The position numbers and the translations under genes are program-made. Source: Macrostomum hystrix (lineage: Eukaryota; Platyhelminthes; Macrostomidae). Taken from it: a DNA stretch of 64,000 nt. The stretch covers positions 6,748,001 through 6,812,000 of the forward strand of contig CATNEN010000007.1 in the NCBI GenBank assembly GCA_950097015.1. Reading direction: 5' to 3'. The notes under the pieces were generated by a model. The model was not told the origin of the DNA and did not search any database. It saw only the letters and a list, made by a program, of their open reading frames with translations. This document shows, piece after piece, positions 32,875 to 43,394 of the stretch. Position 1 is the stretch's first letter. The number at the start of each line of letters is the position of its first letter.

Positions 32875-34473
32875 CTGAAAACTTATATAGCTCAATAGAG
32901 AAAATCCAAATTAAAAACATAATCACAATGTCGCTTTGCTTGTCGTTGCAAGTCAAAGGAGGAATTGTGACGTGCAGAGACCGTAATAAAAAGTTTAAGC
33001 AAAGGTACGGAATTTATTACTTGATAGCTTCACAAATGCTTGGCAGCTCAGCTTCCCGCTTTCCAGCAGGGTCCATAATTGTTAAGAAGCCGCTGCGCAA
33101 GTTAATCCATAAAAGGATGAAGTGGTTGATGTCGTGCCAGATGCCAAGCACTGAGGCCTTGGCAATGGAGGCCTGAACAGTAGTTTTTTAGAGATCGGAC
33201 TTTTATAGTTAATCAGTCAATCAATTAATGTTTCAATCAACCAATGAATCAATTAATGGGATAATAAATCAATTAATTTTAGCGAAAACCAACGAATCAA
33301 TCAATTTACTGGATAATGAATCGGTACATATTGTAAGGTGTGCGGTGATTCATTCTCGCATCGCGTCGTAAGTTAGGTTCGTAAATTGTGCAATGCGATG
33401 TACACTCTCTGGTGTACGCACGCCAAGGCACTTTTGCCACCCAGCCCTTCATCAACGAATCAGATTTTAGTTGAAAAATTAAAAAAAATGTGTCACCAAC
33501 TAAAAAATGTAACTACAACTAACCTTACGCAGCCTAATCACTAGCTCTTCTGGCAGTTTGGTGGTCTTTTGTACAAGCTGATTGTTCGGCCTGCCCGAGT
33601 TGCGCGTTTGCGGATTCTTCGAGCTTTTCGAGAGACCAGATAATACAAGTTGGACATGACTGGTCAGGAGGCTCACGATGCCATCGTGAGCCGCAGCCAA
33701 GGAAGCTAGATAAGCGTCAAGAACGTGTTAGTATATTTTAATTTTAATTTGTGCCAGTCTCGAATATCTTGTACGTTCGCAACTGGAGCACGACACATGA
33801 CTGACAGCAATTTGACTTGCCATTAAACTCTGCTGGTAGTCAAATGACGTAGACCTGTTCGCAACATCTCCGGTTGTGATAAAACAAATTCACTATTTGC
33901 ATGTCCAGGAAGTTTTCATAAATAAATAACTTACCGTACTGGAAAACCAAGAGTGCTTCGTTAACAGGCAGTCTCGATCAAAGCGGCGGATGCACAACTG
34001 ACCAAAGTCGCCAGTGTCACATGTGAAGCACGGCTTCAGATCCGCAGTTGCGTACGCCTTGCTTTTAGTACGCAGAGTGACACGCCGGTTGCTGTTTTGC
34101 TCGCTGCTGTCAACAGAGGGCGACGCAACAATGTGACTCACCACCTGGTCGTCAGGCGTCGTTGGTGATAAAATTTCTTCTGTAGCTGTATGCGTGCGAA
34201 GATGTTAAAAAACTTGTTAAGACCTTCTCTCTCGCGAACATCCCTAATGACGAACCCATCCTTAACTCAACATTGCAATTATATTGAACTTATTAATGTC
34301 ACTAGTTCGTTTGCTTACCGAACCGACGCCTCTTTGAATTAGGAGACTCAGGTGCTCCAGCCGGGGATACTTTTCGCTTCATATTGTTGAGCCCAATGTC
34401 ACGGGGTTTCGGCAATAGCTTGCGGTCACGCAGGTAAGAGTTTCGTGGAGCAGGGCGCCTTCTTCTCCACCCG

Positions 34474-35285
34474 TCACCGGTTAGAGAGTGTGGCCTGCAA
34501 CCCGGAATCCCGCGTTTCCGGCCATACCTGGGAGGCCCTATAGTCTATGCATAGACGTTGAGTCCCGTCCTTTTTCTTGACGAGGACAATAGGCGAGACC
34601 CAATCTGAGTCACATTCTTCTATGACTCCTTGCTCGAGCATTTGTGCTATATGTTGGTCTAGAAACTCCTTTTGATTCGGCGTGGTACGCCGCGATGGTT
34701 GCGTTATTGGCCTGGCTTTAGGATCGATGAGTTCTATTCCCATCTCATGCATGTGAGTGTGGCCTAGATCATTATTGTCTTGTGATATTTGGCTTCGGAA
34801 ATAGTTAAGCAGGCGCAGTGTTGTAGCTAATTGAGTTGTGGTGAGTTTGGATTTGTCTAGTTGAAACTGATTGATCAGCCAGTTCGCCAGCTGGGCAGTT
34901 AGAGCTGGTAGCTTACTGATTTGCTGAGTTAGATTGGCTGTATTATCGATACTGAAGTCAGACTCTCTTAGTGTAGTCTGGACTATTACCTCCCGTTGGC
35001 TAAGTTCTTGGAAGGAGGCCACTTCTTGGCCCCTTTTGATGTGAATTGGTGTTTCCCGCAGTTCAGTACCCGTACAAGTACATGATCAGTGTCGCTGACT
35101 GCATCGATGGTTCTGGCTAATTGTTCAGATCTTGTATTGAATAGTGTTGGCATGATCATCCCTTGTGCATGCGGTGTTGAATCGAGTACTCGACTTGGTA
35201 TTAAGGTTTCTGCTCGTGGCGGCAGCTCAATGGAACTGGCTGCTAGCACACGGCGAACTTGGAAGGTTTCTTTTATCTCCCTCAA
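34474..35285 (-). pseudogene. gypsy protease-RT linker and RT N-terminus, frameshifted and truncated
   Basis: 35285-34986 continues the polyprotein (SIELPPRAETLIPSRV, typical post-protease spacer). After a one-base shift near 35030, the frame 35022-34474 carries the linker and RT start (EFLDQHIAQMLEQGVIEEC, SDWVSPIVLVKKKDGTQRLC, IDYR). The match then stops abruptly and unrelated residues run to a stop, so the catalytic RT core is gone. Confidence 0.75.
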
Positions 35286-36282
35286 TGATTTGCACCGATG
35301 TACCGGCTACCGTAGCGCAACTTGAGTTGAAATCTAACATTATTTGGAAGCTACGTAGGAAGTCCATGCCCAGAAGGGCTTCGGCAGTGGCATCAGCCAT
35401 TACTAGAAATACATGTGTCTTAGTTATTTCTCCTAGTTTAATTTCGCAACGCAATGATCCTAGGATCTCGGTTGTGGATCCATTGAAAGCTGTTGCCTTT
35501 CTGGTGTAAGTACTAGGTACAAATACATTGTTGATTGGATCTGCGGCGACTAATCTATCTTTTACTTTTACACCCATAGCGCTAGCAGTGGCACCAGAGT
35601 CTAAGCAAGCTAGTATTTTAGAATCACCTACTTCTAGTTGCACGAAATAGCTAGATTCAAATTTGTCTGGAATAGCATCCCAATGTCTACATTGAGGATC
35701 GCCATCCTTCGGTTGGTGTTGTACATTATAAGCCTTATCGTGTTGGCGACCGGGGTCTACCTGTCTCTGGTAGCACACCCTAGTTCCCACCAGACGATGC
35801 TGATCGGCTAGCTGTCTTAATTCAGGTGAGAGCTGGCTGCCGTGGACGAACAGTTGTTCTGGCAGCTGTTCGGATTGGATGAACCCAAAGTTTGATGACC
35901 AAGAAGCTATGGTCCCGATCTCCGTGAGACCTGATTCACGGATCGGTTTCGAACCTTGGTTCCCCTTATTTGGATTAGGAGGAATGATTCTAGGCGGCGA
36001 TGAAGGGCAGTCGGCGACCAAGTGGCCTGTCCGACCGCATCTATGACATGCCCGAGGAGGGCGAGAGTTGATCTGTGGCTGATAATAAGGGCGTTCTCTC
36101 TTCGGCGAGAGATTACGCAGCGGCTGAGCAAGGCGACGCCTTGGCGGTGAGAGATTATTCTGCGTAGTCTGATACATACGTTCTATCTGTTGCACGGGTG
36201 GCAACCTAGTCTGGTCAGCTCGTTTAATTTCCTCAGCTTGTTGGTGAACTAACCTTTCTAATTCAGCGACACGCTGTTCCAT
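35227..36282 (-). CDS. gypsy zinc knuckle - cold-shock-like domain - protease
   Basis: 351 codons. Coiled N terminus; CCHC knuckle C79-C82-H87-C92; residues ~121-188 resemble a cold-shock/Y-box OB fold (GTIASWSSNFGFI as RNP1 region, LFVHGSQL as RNP2 region, a closing AYNV strand); retroviral-type aspartic protease with DSGAT 228-232 and flap/second motif ALLGMDFL 302-309. The cold-shock-like insertion would add a nucleic-acid-binding surface next to the nucleocapsid knuckle. The frame ends at a shift near 35290, after which the post-protease linker continues in the gag frame. Confidence 0.75.
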   Translation of the reverse strand: MEQRVAELERLVHQQAEEIKRADQTRLPPVQQIERMYQTTQNNLSPPRRRLAQPLRNLSPKRERPYYQPQINSRPPRACHRCGRTGHLVADCPSSPPRIIPPNPNKGNQGSKPIRESGLTEIGTIASWSSNFGFIQSEQLPEQLFVHGSQLSPELRQLADQHRLVGTRVCYQRQVDPGRQHDKAYNVQHQPKDGDPQCRHWDAIPDKFESSYFVQLEVGDSKILACLDSGATASAMGVKVKDRLVAADPINNVFVPSTYTRKATAFNGSTTEILGSLRCEIKLGEITKTHVFLVMADATAEALLGMDFLRSFQIMLDFNSSCATVAGTSVQIIEGDKRNLPSSPCASSQFH

Positions 36283-37106
36283 AGCCCTTTTTCGGCATCT
36301 GGTTCAGCGGTGCGAATTCTGGCTATAGTAGATGGCATATTTAGGAGCTGGTAGACCCCAACGAGGTCCTTGGCTTTCCGCATGAGTTCTTCAGCCGAGG
36401 CAGCACTATATGTCTCTTGATCCCACAAGAGGAGCTTTTCGGCAAGCCCCTTGTCACGTAGGCCATGACAGAACCGAGCTTTGATCAGGGGTTTCGCTTC
36501 GGTGAGCGAGAGACCCGCTAATCTGGTATACGAGACTAATCTATCGAAGAACTCGGACATAGGTTCCGAATGGCTTTGAGAAGCAGCAACTAATTCGACA
36601 TATGCCTTATCCTTTTGCTTGGAATCCGTGTACCTTTCCCTAAGCACACGAATGGCGGATTCGAATGGCAATTGGTCACAGCGGTAGTTGAGGAAGACTT
36701 CCTGACACTCGGGTGCCAGTAGAGATACTAGGACAGCAGAGCGCTGGTCCTCTGGGACACGGCAGGTGGCTAGATATGACATGAACTGAGCCTCCCAAGT
36801 GTCAAATTTCATCTTGGGATTGAAAGCCGGTGGCGGCCGAAGGCGAATCTCAGGTTGCTTCGGTACAAATGACGGCGAGGAGTTATCTAGGCTGGATGTC
36901 GCCGGTGAGTGGACAGTAAGACGAGCCTCTATCATCTTATGAAGAGAAGTCGGAGTCTGAGCAAGCAAGACGTGCTCACTGACATCGACAGCGCCCTCAG
37001 GCTGATCGGTGGACCCTATGGAATTTACTTCGGCAGGGTCGGCATCAATTTCGCCTCCACCGAGTTGTGGTGGGGCTTGGACCTGATCGTCGCCGTTATC
37101 GGACAT
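36258..37106 (-). CDS. gypsy Gag
   Basis: 282 codons, ATG at 37106. An acidic, disordered N terminus is followed by a capsid-like helical domain from about residue 95 (FDTWEAQFMSYLATC, AIRVLRERYTDSKQK, SQSHSEPMSEFFDRL, ARFCHGLRDKGLAEKL), typical of Ty3/gypsy Gag. It ends 25 nt into the next frame. The pol frame is -1 relative to gag. It begins with its own ATG (36282), so either frameshifting on the gaaaaaggg run or reinitiation could express it. Confidence 0.8.
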   Translation of the reverse strand: MSDNGDDQVQAPPQLGGGEIDADPAEVNSIGSTDQPEGAVDVSEHVLLAQTPTSLHKMIEARLTVHSPATSSLDNSSPSFVPKQPEIRLRPPPAFNPKMKFDTWEAQFMSYLATCRVPEDQRSAVLVSLLAPECQEVFLNYRCDQLPFESAIRVLRERYTDSKQKDKAYVELVAASQSHSEPMSEFFDRLVSYTRLAGLSLTEAKPLIKARFCHGLRDKGLAEKLLLWDQETYSAASAEELMRKAKDLVGVYQLLNMPSTIARIRTAEPDAEKGLWNSVSLN

Positions 37107-38543
37107 GGCGAAACGGCTACGAAGAGTGCAAGAGCAAGGTCAGGCACGAGCGGCCTGCAGTTAGGCAAGGTGAGCAGAGTGAGCGAAAGAAGATTCCAGC
37201 AAAAACGATTTTGCCAAGCGGCGGAAGTCGATGGCGGGTGGACAGGGCGAGAAGGCGAGAGAATGAGAGTGCGTCCTAATACTTAAATGCCTGACTGGGG
37301 CACAAAACCACGGCCTAATAGGGAGAGTCCTATCACGCAAACCACCCCAGCTAATCAAGTCAGGCGGTATAGTCCCTACACAAAAAATCGGCGCACAGCG
37401 TAACCTGAACGCGGAGTCAAGCTCAACGCTACTGTTGTCAGCGGGCGACGTACTCGGCGCCGGGACCGGATCGACGAGTGCGCACCGGGTGCTTCGGTTC
37501 CGGTCGGCTTCCTTGATCGGCCGCGGGCTCACGCTCGACACGCTCGGCACGCTCGAATCCGGAACTGGGCGATCGTCCAGATCGCCGTCACCGCAGGTGC
37601 AGCTGCTGATATCACCAGGACCGACGAGCCGGTATCCCCAGGCGAACCGATGGCAACAGGCGATGAACAATGGACAGACGGTGGCCGTGAATAGGGTCAA
37701 ACAGCCCGGTGTCCTTAAAAGGGCCGTTTCAGACTCGACAAACAGTAGGTAGCCGGCAGGTAGTGGTGATGAGCAATTGATACAGGCGGCGCGAAATAGC
37801 AGATGATAGGCAGTAGACAGAAGGAAATAGACAGGAGCTCGCTAACACCGTCGTGCGTCCGGCAGTGCAGAGTCTGTGTCTCGGTGGGACCTCCAAAATT
37901 GTGTGACGATTAAATGACGAAGACAGAAGTCCGTGGCGGCGGCAATTAGAGTTCACTTCAGTCTAGAGTCAGTTCAATTATGTGGTGTAGCGGTAGCACT
38001 TTATTATCGTGGTGCACTGGGATGCACGACAAGCAGAGAGTAAAGAGTAAGGTGCAGGAGCTCAACAATAGTAATAACAATGACGGCACGGCGAGGCGAA
38101 GATAGGAAGTAGTGTGGACAAACAGGAACATGAGAAGACACGGGGGACAAACCGGCAGAGAAGTGGACAGGCGGACAAGACAAGACAGGACCAGAGCAGT
38201 GGAGCGCGGGGGGCCCAAAGCCCCTAGTTAAATAAGCTTAGTAAACTGCAGAACAGGGCGATCGATAACTCTAGAAACTGGCTCCAGCCAATGAGCGTGT
38301 AAGTACACTGGTCTGGGCAGACGACAATTTAAACATTAGCAAAACCAAGCTGTGGCAGCGCGATGTGCACTAACGCCTACTAACAGTAACACTCTAAGAA
38401 TTACAGCTTAACCATACGAACTGAGAGATGGATGAAAACCAGATGACATCAGTAAAACGGCCCTAGTTAGTACACACGTAAATTAGCTATGTAAATTAAC
38501 ATGTAAATTAAATTGCTAGGGGCGCTTTCAACAAGTGACAACG
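37107..38543. other. region upstream of the gypsy gag
   Basis: Probably contains the gypsy leader and 5' LTR (GC-rich 37160-37700 then mixed), but no second LTR exists for comparison. No host gene recognised. A pur/pyr-rich stretch with aagtggacaggcggacaaga lies near 38160. Confidence 0.3.
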
Positions 38544-39882
38544 TCACAACTGGTTATCAATGTCTGCATGAACTTGCTCCAAAGTTCGTCTCTTCATTGA
38601 CTCAAAGTATTCAAAGTATGGTGATGATCTCATAATGCCTTCATCATCATTACAAAGGGACAACTCTGCAGGTTCATCTACCTTTGGTGATGTGGTCCAA
38701 TAGTCTGCCAAAATTCTCTGTTCAGATAGAAGCAGCTGGGACTGAAGAGTTTGAATCTCCTCATTTATATCCACAAACGACCAGGAGAGAAAAATTTTGA
38801 AAATTTTATTTATCCACCGCATCGCATCCTGTTGTGAGCTCGCGTACTGAACCAGCACAAATAATTTCACAAACAACTCCCTCGGTCCTTTTTTCATATT
38901 GAGGCGATTAGCTGTGCGACACATTTGGTGAATCAGATGGTTGCTACACAGAAAAACTCCAAATTTTATTTCCGACGGCTTGCTGTTGTTAAAAATTGGA
39001 AATGGTTCCTAAGGTACGTAGAGATGTTTATATGATGAAAATCAAGGCATGAATGAATTTGTGCCCACGAAAAATCAGACACAAAGAGGATTGGAAGGCG
39101 CGAAGATTCACTGAACGAGCTTGATAACTTCAAGAGAGAATGTCGAACCTGCTTTAGGAAATGAGAAACAGACGCTACGTCATGTCTGTTCGTCAAACAA
39201 TTGGCCACGGAAATGGCATTAATTGTATCTTCCGCTGTCGTAACAAGAGAATACAGGAACGTTGCACCAGGAATAGACGCTTCCTTTGTTAAAGATCCAG
39301 TGGAATCTATGTGCAGAACGGCATGCCCATGTCGAGAGATTAGAGAAATAATGAACTGGATTTCTTTGTGAGAAAATAATGTTAGCCTGAACGGATCCAT
39401 AGGGCGTTCGTGTATGATTCCAGGTAGCAATTCATGTGTGTAAATGCTGACGTATACCTCCTTCAGAATTGCCAGTTCAACCTCGAAGATAGCATGTAGC
39501 CTTTCAGATTGTTTAATTATAGATTTGATGTTCCGCATTACATTCAACGTTTTGCAGGAATCGAAATTTTTTGAAAGTAGATATGCACGATTAGATTCGT
39601 CGTTCACATTCTGCCTGTGTGTCTCTCTAGAGCCAATTGTTCGTACGTCTTCAGCGAATCTATTAAACTCATCTAACGTTGTGCGTCTAAATCGACTGAA
39701 TTCCGATTTTGAGTGGTCAAATGCGCCATCGACACAGATGCGAAAGCGCATCCCGCCGTTCAGGACAGTAGGAGGTCGGTCAATTATAAATGTATACCGT
39801 CGCTCACAACCGTCGATCTTACAGTTCGCTTTGACCGTCCAAAACTTTGAGTTCACAGATAAATCACACAGCCCCTCTTCTA
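38544..39882 (-). CDS. MULE-like DDE transposase (partial)
   Basis: Main exon from an AG acceptor (39884-39883) to stop 38966 (frame 39856-38966), then a second piece 38924-38544. N terminus with C-x4-C and a Tyr/Phe pattern resembling a FLYWCH/WRKY-like finger; central HIDSTGSLTKEASIPGATFL (first Asp), VANCLTNRHDVASVSHFL, and FVSDFSWAQIHSCLDFHHIN (second Asp), a pattern shared by MULE/NOF-like transposases. The second piece starts with CSNHLIHQMCR, resembling the C-terminal CxxH motif. No ATG is in the main exon, so earlier exons are missing. The frame change between the two pieces suggests an intron or decay. Confidence 0.6.
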
Positions 39883-39974
39883 CTGTAAAAAAACTACACA
39901 GGCTGATTTATAAGCCCGCGAAGATCAATTGCCTTGAATTCATTGCGAGCTGATGTCAAGCTGCACTAGCTCGC

Positions 39975-40151
39975 AAAAATACACTACGGAGATACGAAAC
40001 ACACTTTAACATTGAATAACCCGCAGACGCTTTCATGAATCAGTCTGAAATTTTACACATCCAATCAACTCGATTGCATCAGAGGTTTTGTAACTTTTCA
40101 TTGCGATTGATGCAGTAGAAGTGTCTGCCTGCGAATGTCAAGCTGGCTCCC
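39975..40151. repeat. 177-bp repeat, unit 1
   Basis: Begins aaaaatacactacggagata and ends gtcaagctggctccca. Units 2 (43741-43917) and 3 (43918-~44070) are the same sequence, now separated from unit 1 by the RTE-like insertion. The tandem may be the subterminal region of the neighbouring MULE-like element. Confidence 0.9.
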
Positions 40152-43100
40152 AACAACAACAACAACAAAGGACGACAACCCAAGGCCGAAGCCAGAGGGG
40201 CTGCCGTCAGCATGCGCAAGAGCAGAGTGGCGCAGAATTGTCAGTCCACGAGGGTCAGAGATCTCAGCGTCAGTCAATAGCAGTTCAGGATAGCGTAGCG
40301 CCCTCGCCTGACCACGCCGCCGGGGCCCCTGCAGGGAAAGCAGCAGCACGTCCTGCAGTGGCTCGGGGCAGCGCTGCTCCGCACGGATGACGTGGCCAGC
40401 CAGCTGCAGGCGCCGGATGCGCAGCAGCTGACTTGGCCGGCAGAGCTGGGCCCGGCGATAGAGCTCATCGTTGCTGGTGTTGGTGACGGCAGTCGGCGAA
40501 TAGTGGACGCCGAAGGCGGCTCGCAGGAGTCCGGCGTGGGCGGCATCGAGTTGCTTCTCCTGTGTGCCGTTCAGAGTCCACGTTTGAGCGTTGTAGAGAA
40601 AGACGGTCTCTATGACGGCTTGAAACAACCGCCCTCTCAGCCGATCCGGCAGCGTGGGGCACTGCAGGACAGTCCGCAGGGTGCGAAAGGCTGCCCAGGC
40701 AAGCGCCCTGCGTCGCGCCATGTCGTCCAGGATGTCGGGCACTTGACCGCCGAGATAGATGAAGGTCTCGCAGCGCGGCAGCAATGCCGCTTGCCCATTT
40801 ACGCTGTGGCAGAGGATCTCGCCGTTGAGGTCATTTGGGACGGTCAGCACCATTGTTTTCTTGGTGTTCACGGACAGCCCGACCATTGCCGCCGCCGCAG
40901 TCAGCTTGTCCAGCAGATGCTGAGCACCTTCGATTGAGCTGGACAGCAGCGCCAGGTCGTCCGCGTACGCCAGGACAGAGAGTCGTCTTTCGGGGTGTCG
41001 GCTGCTTGTCCTGCGACAGAGCAGAAAGCCGTTGGCGTCGTCAGGGAGGCCAGTGCGCAGCACCCAGTCCAGGACCAGGACGAACAGAAAGGGGGCGAGT
41101 GTGTCGCCCTGCAGCACACCGGAGGTCGTGTCGAAGAAATCGGATAGGCCGTCCGGCGTCACAACTGCCGCCCTGGTCTCCTGGTACAGGGCCATCACAG
41201 CCGTTACCAGCTGCTCAGGCACATGGTACGCGCGCAGGATCTTCGGGATGACCCGTCTCGACACCGAGTCGAAGGCCTTTAGAAAATCCACGAAGATGCA
41301 GATGACCGCCGACTGGTGGATACGGGTCTCTTCTAAAATGCGGCGCAAAGCGAGAATCTGATTCACCGTGCCCCTACCTGGCCGGAAGCCGTTTTGCTCT
41401 CGCCGGAGGAACGGGTCCAACACAGGTTGCAGCCGCGTCAGCAGCACCCTGTTGTACAGCTTCGCGGCGCAGGACATTAGGGATATTCCGCGATGCTCTT
41501 CGACCTTGACAGTTCCGGGCTTCTTCGGGATCCCGACGATGTGCGCCGTCCGCCATTCAGCGGGGGCGGGACCTCCCGCCAGCACGCAGTTCATCACTTG
41601 CGTGACTTCTTGCGCCACCAGCGGGAGGCGCAACACTTCGACAGGCACGTCATCGGGTCCGGTGGCTTTGCCGCCCGGTGTCTTCTTAGCGAGCAGAAGC
41701 ACCTCGTCAATGGTGATAGGACTGGTGTTGAAAGAGCTTTCTTCTGGCAGTGCGACCTCTGCGGGCAGTGACATGTCGTCTCTTGGCGGCGGTGGAGACG
41801 CGTTAACGATGCCAGAGAAAAAGGCTTTTAGTTCGTTTCGCCTCTCTTCGGGCGTGTCACCAGACAGGTTCAGCGTACTGCGCCGTTTACGGCCTGTCAA
41901 TTGGTTTACAACAGACCAAACAGCACGGGGCTTCTTGTCGGGGCCGGCGTCAGTAATTTCTTGAATTGCGGCCTCAACAGCGGCGCGTTGCCGGGCCTTA
42001 AAAACCTCTGCTAAGGCTTTCTCAGCTTCCTCCGCAGGCTGTCCGCTCCTCCGCAGTCTTTCCACAGTTTGCCGGGCCTGTCGCAGCGCCTCGTCGTTTT
42101 GCCATACAGGCTGACCGCTTGCTACTGGTTTCACCAGAGGCAGCGTTTTAGTAGCGGCAGCCTGGACAGCGCTGCTGACGTCCGAGTATTTGGCAGGTGC
42201 TGCTGGTTCCGGTCGTTTGTCTAGCGCGTCGGCAAAGGCCAGGCAGAAACGGCCTCTTGTGCTTGGGTCGCGCAAGGCGCGGAAAAAGCGCTTTGGCTGC
42301 CGCTTCGGTGGTCGGTATAGTGGGTGCCTAAGGCGCAGTTCACAGTAAAGCAGTCTATGGTCAGACCGAATTGCCAAAGGTGCCACCGTGTCGCAGTTGA
42401 CTGCACGGCGCCGTTCCCGCCAGCGGATTAGAATGTGGTCCAGCTGTGCGAGTCTTTTTGTGGCAAACTTTCCACTGGCGTTCCGGGTCGGGCGCTTGCA
42501 TCCAGTGAACGTTGCCAGTCTCACAGCTGGTTTCCTAAAGAGAGTGTTCGCTGAGACCAGATCGTGCCGGTCCACGAAATCCATTAGTGCATCGGTGTTG
42601 TTGTTTTCGCGCGGGGTGACAAAGAGAGCTCGTTCAGATTTTCGCATAACAGCGTTGAGGTCTCCAAGCACCAGCACTGAGTCACGCTGAGCAACCGCCT
42701 CCAGTTGCGCCGAGAGGAACTCCAGAAATTGACGGTGCTCCGTCGGGTGCGCAGCTGTGGGTGCATAGGCACAGAATAAGTGAATATTACGGGTGCGGAG
42801 ACGAAGGTCGACTCGTAGTAGTCTTGGCGATAAGCTTTCGCATCGAAAACATTTCTGTAGCCGTGGGCTGGTGAGGACACCAACTCCTCCTCGGCCTTTT
42901 GCGTCTGCTGAAGTGAACTGAAGGAGCCAGCCGCCACCGAGGTGCTCCTGATGGAGCCCAGGATCGGTTTTAATAGATAGCTCCTGCAGCATTACAATGT
43001 CTAGTTGCAGATCGGTAGCTAATTTTGCCAGTAGATGTTGCCTCCAACCTGCTCGCAGAGTCCGGCAGTTCCAAGTCGCGACTCTTAGTTGTTGTTTCTG

Positions 43101-43394
43101 TTTATGCAGCGTGCAATTTGGTTCAGCTTGGATCCGTTGGTTGTGGACCTCTAGGTCCCCGGCGCCACCCGGAGGAACCGTACCACTGCGCATAGAGGTT
43201 CTGCCAGCAGTGCGACGCTCGCGGGCACGGTGTCGGCCACGGCAGTTTCGCTCGCGGCGTCGTTCAATACGCCGACGCACACTGCGTTGTCCTCGTCTGC
43301 AGGGTGGTGTGCCGCTCTTGGCAGCCGCAGCAGGTGCGCGGCTCTCCGTTGAGGCCTTGGTACGCAATTCCATTGTTGGAGCAGGAATTGGCAC
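40098..43394 (-). CDS. RTE-like endonuclease-reverse transcriptase
   Basis: Open from 43394; the first ATG is 43373 (residue 8), preceded in frame by a stop upstream of 43394, giving 1,091 residues. An Arg-rich N terminus is followed by APE-type endonuclease (RVATWNCRTL with N109, QELS with E138, LVLGDLNAV, SDHR with D345/H346). The RT has GGKATGPDDVPVEVL, HRGISLMSCAAKLYNRVL, NGFRPGRGTVNQI, FVDFLKAFD (D703), GVLQGDTLAPFLF and YADD 810-813. The last residues are encoded by the (ttg)n tail (five Val) and then by flanking host repeat before a TGA at 40098. It would nick target DNA and prime reverse transcription there. Confidence 0.93.
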   Translation of the reverse strand: MPIPAPTMELRTKASTESRAPAAAAKSGTPPCRRGQRSVRRRIERRRERNCRGRHRARERRTAGRTSMRSGTVPPGGAGDLEVHNQRIQAEPNCTLHKQKQQLRVATWNCRTLRAGWRQHLLAKLATDLQLDIVMLQELSIKTDPGLHQEHLGGGWLLQFTSADAKGRGGVGVLTSPRLQKCFRCESLSPRLLRVDLRLRTRNIHLFCAYAPTAAHPTEHRQFLEFLSAQLEAVAQRDSVLVLGDLNAVMRKSERALFVTPRENNNTDALMDFVDRHDLVSANTLFRKPAVRLATFTGCKRPTRNASGKFATKRLAQLDHILIRWRERRRAVNCDTVAPLAIRSDHRLLYCELRLRHPLYRPPKRQPKRFFRALRDPSTRGRFCLAFADALDKRPEPAAPAKYSDVSSAVQAAATKTLPLVKPVASGQPVWQNDEALRQARQTVERLRRSGQPAEEAEKALAEVFKARQRAAVEAAIQEITDAGPDKKPRAVWSVVNQLTGRKRRSTLNLSGDTPEERRNELKAFFSGIVNASPPPPRDDMSLPAEVALPEESSFNTSPITIDEVLLLAKKTPGGKATGPDDVPVEVLRLPLVAQEVTQVMNCVLAGGPAPAEWRTAHIVGIPKKPGTVKVEEHRGISLMSCAAKLYNRVLLTRLQPVLDPFLRREQNGFRPGRGTVNQILALRRILEETRIHQSAVICIFVDFLKAFDSVSRRVIPKILRAYHVPEQLVTAVMALYQETRAAVVTPDGLSDFFDTTSGVLQGDTLAPFLFVLVLDWVLRTGLPDDANGFLLCRRTSSRHPERRLSVLAYADDLALLSSSIEGAQHLLDKLTAAAAMVGLSVNTKKTMVLTVPNDLNGEILCHSVNGQAALLPRCETFIYLGGQVPDILDDMARRRALAWAAFRTLRTVLQCPTLPDRLRGRLFQAVIETVFLYNAQTWTLNGTQEKQLDAAHAGLLRAAFGVHYSPTAVTNTSNDELYRRAQLCRPSQLLRIRRLQLAGHVIRAEQRCPEPLQDVLLLSLQGPRRRGQARALRYPELLLTDAEISDPRGLTILRHSALAHADGSPSGFGLGLSSFVVVVVGSQLDIRRQTLLLHQSQ

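Larger units (their letters stand above)
27502..34382 (-). pseudogene. disrupted multi-exon gene with Ulp1-like and PHD-finger parts, split by Copia
   Basis: Exon-like pieces read leftward: 34382-34319 (ATG, basic KRKV/SKRRR patches), 34185-33935 (two CxxC-like pairs, PCFTCDTGDFGQLC), 33705-33524 (ends LPEELVIRLRK), 33172-33017 (LGIWHDINHFILLWINLR), 32874-32606 (Ulp1-like), 27824-27671 (PHD finger) and perhaps 27550-27502. The first pair joins in frame. The junction into 33705 is off by one base and stops occur at 33017 and 32643, so the gene looks decayed or mis-modelled. A Copia element sits in the intron before the PHD exon. Ulp1 and PHD modules occur together in several DNA transposons, so this may itself be a transposon gene. 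Family not identified. Confidence 0.45.
34474..37106 (-). mobile_element. 5' part of a Ty3/gypsy retrotransposon, truncated in RT
   Basis: Read leftward: gag (37106-36258), an overlapping zinc knuckle/cold-shock-like/protease frame (36282-35227), a linker, and the first ~70 residues of RT ending after CIDYR. RT core, RNase H, integrase and 3' LTR are absent, and no LTR pair was found. Two one-base frame changes (near 35290 and 35030) confirm decay. The truncation point lies ~90 bp from the ATG of the minus-strand gene. Confidence 0.85.

Noticed and set aside
40391-41964. Plus-strand frames of 100-198 codons.
   Set aside because: Antisense to the intact RTE-like ORF with full endonuclease and RT motifs.
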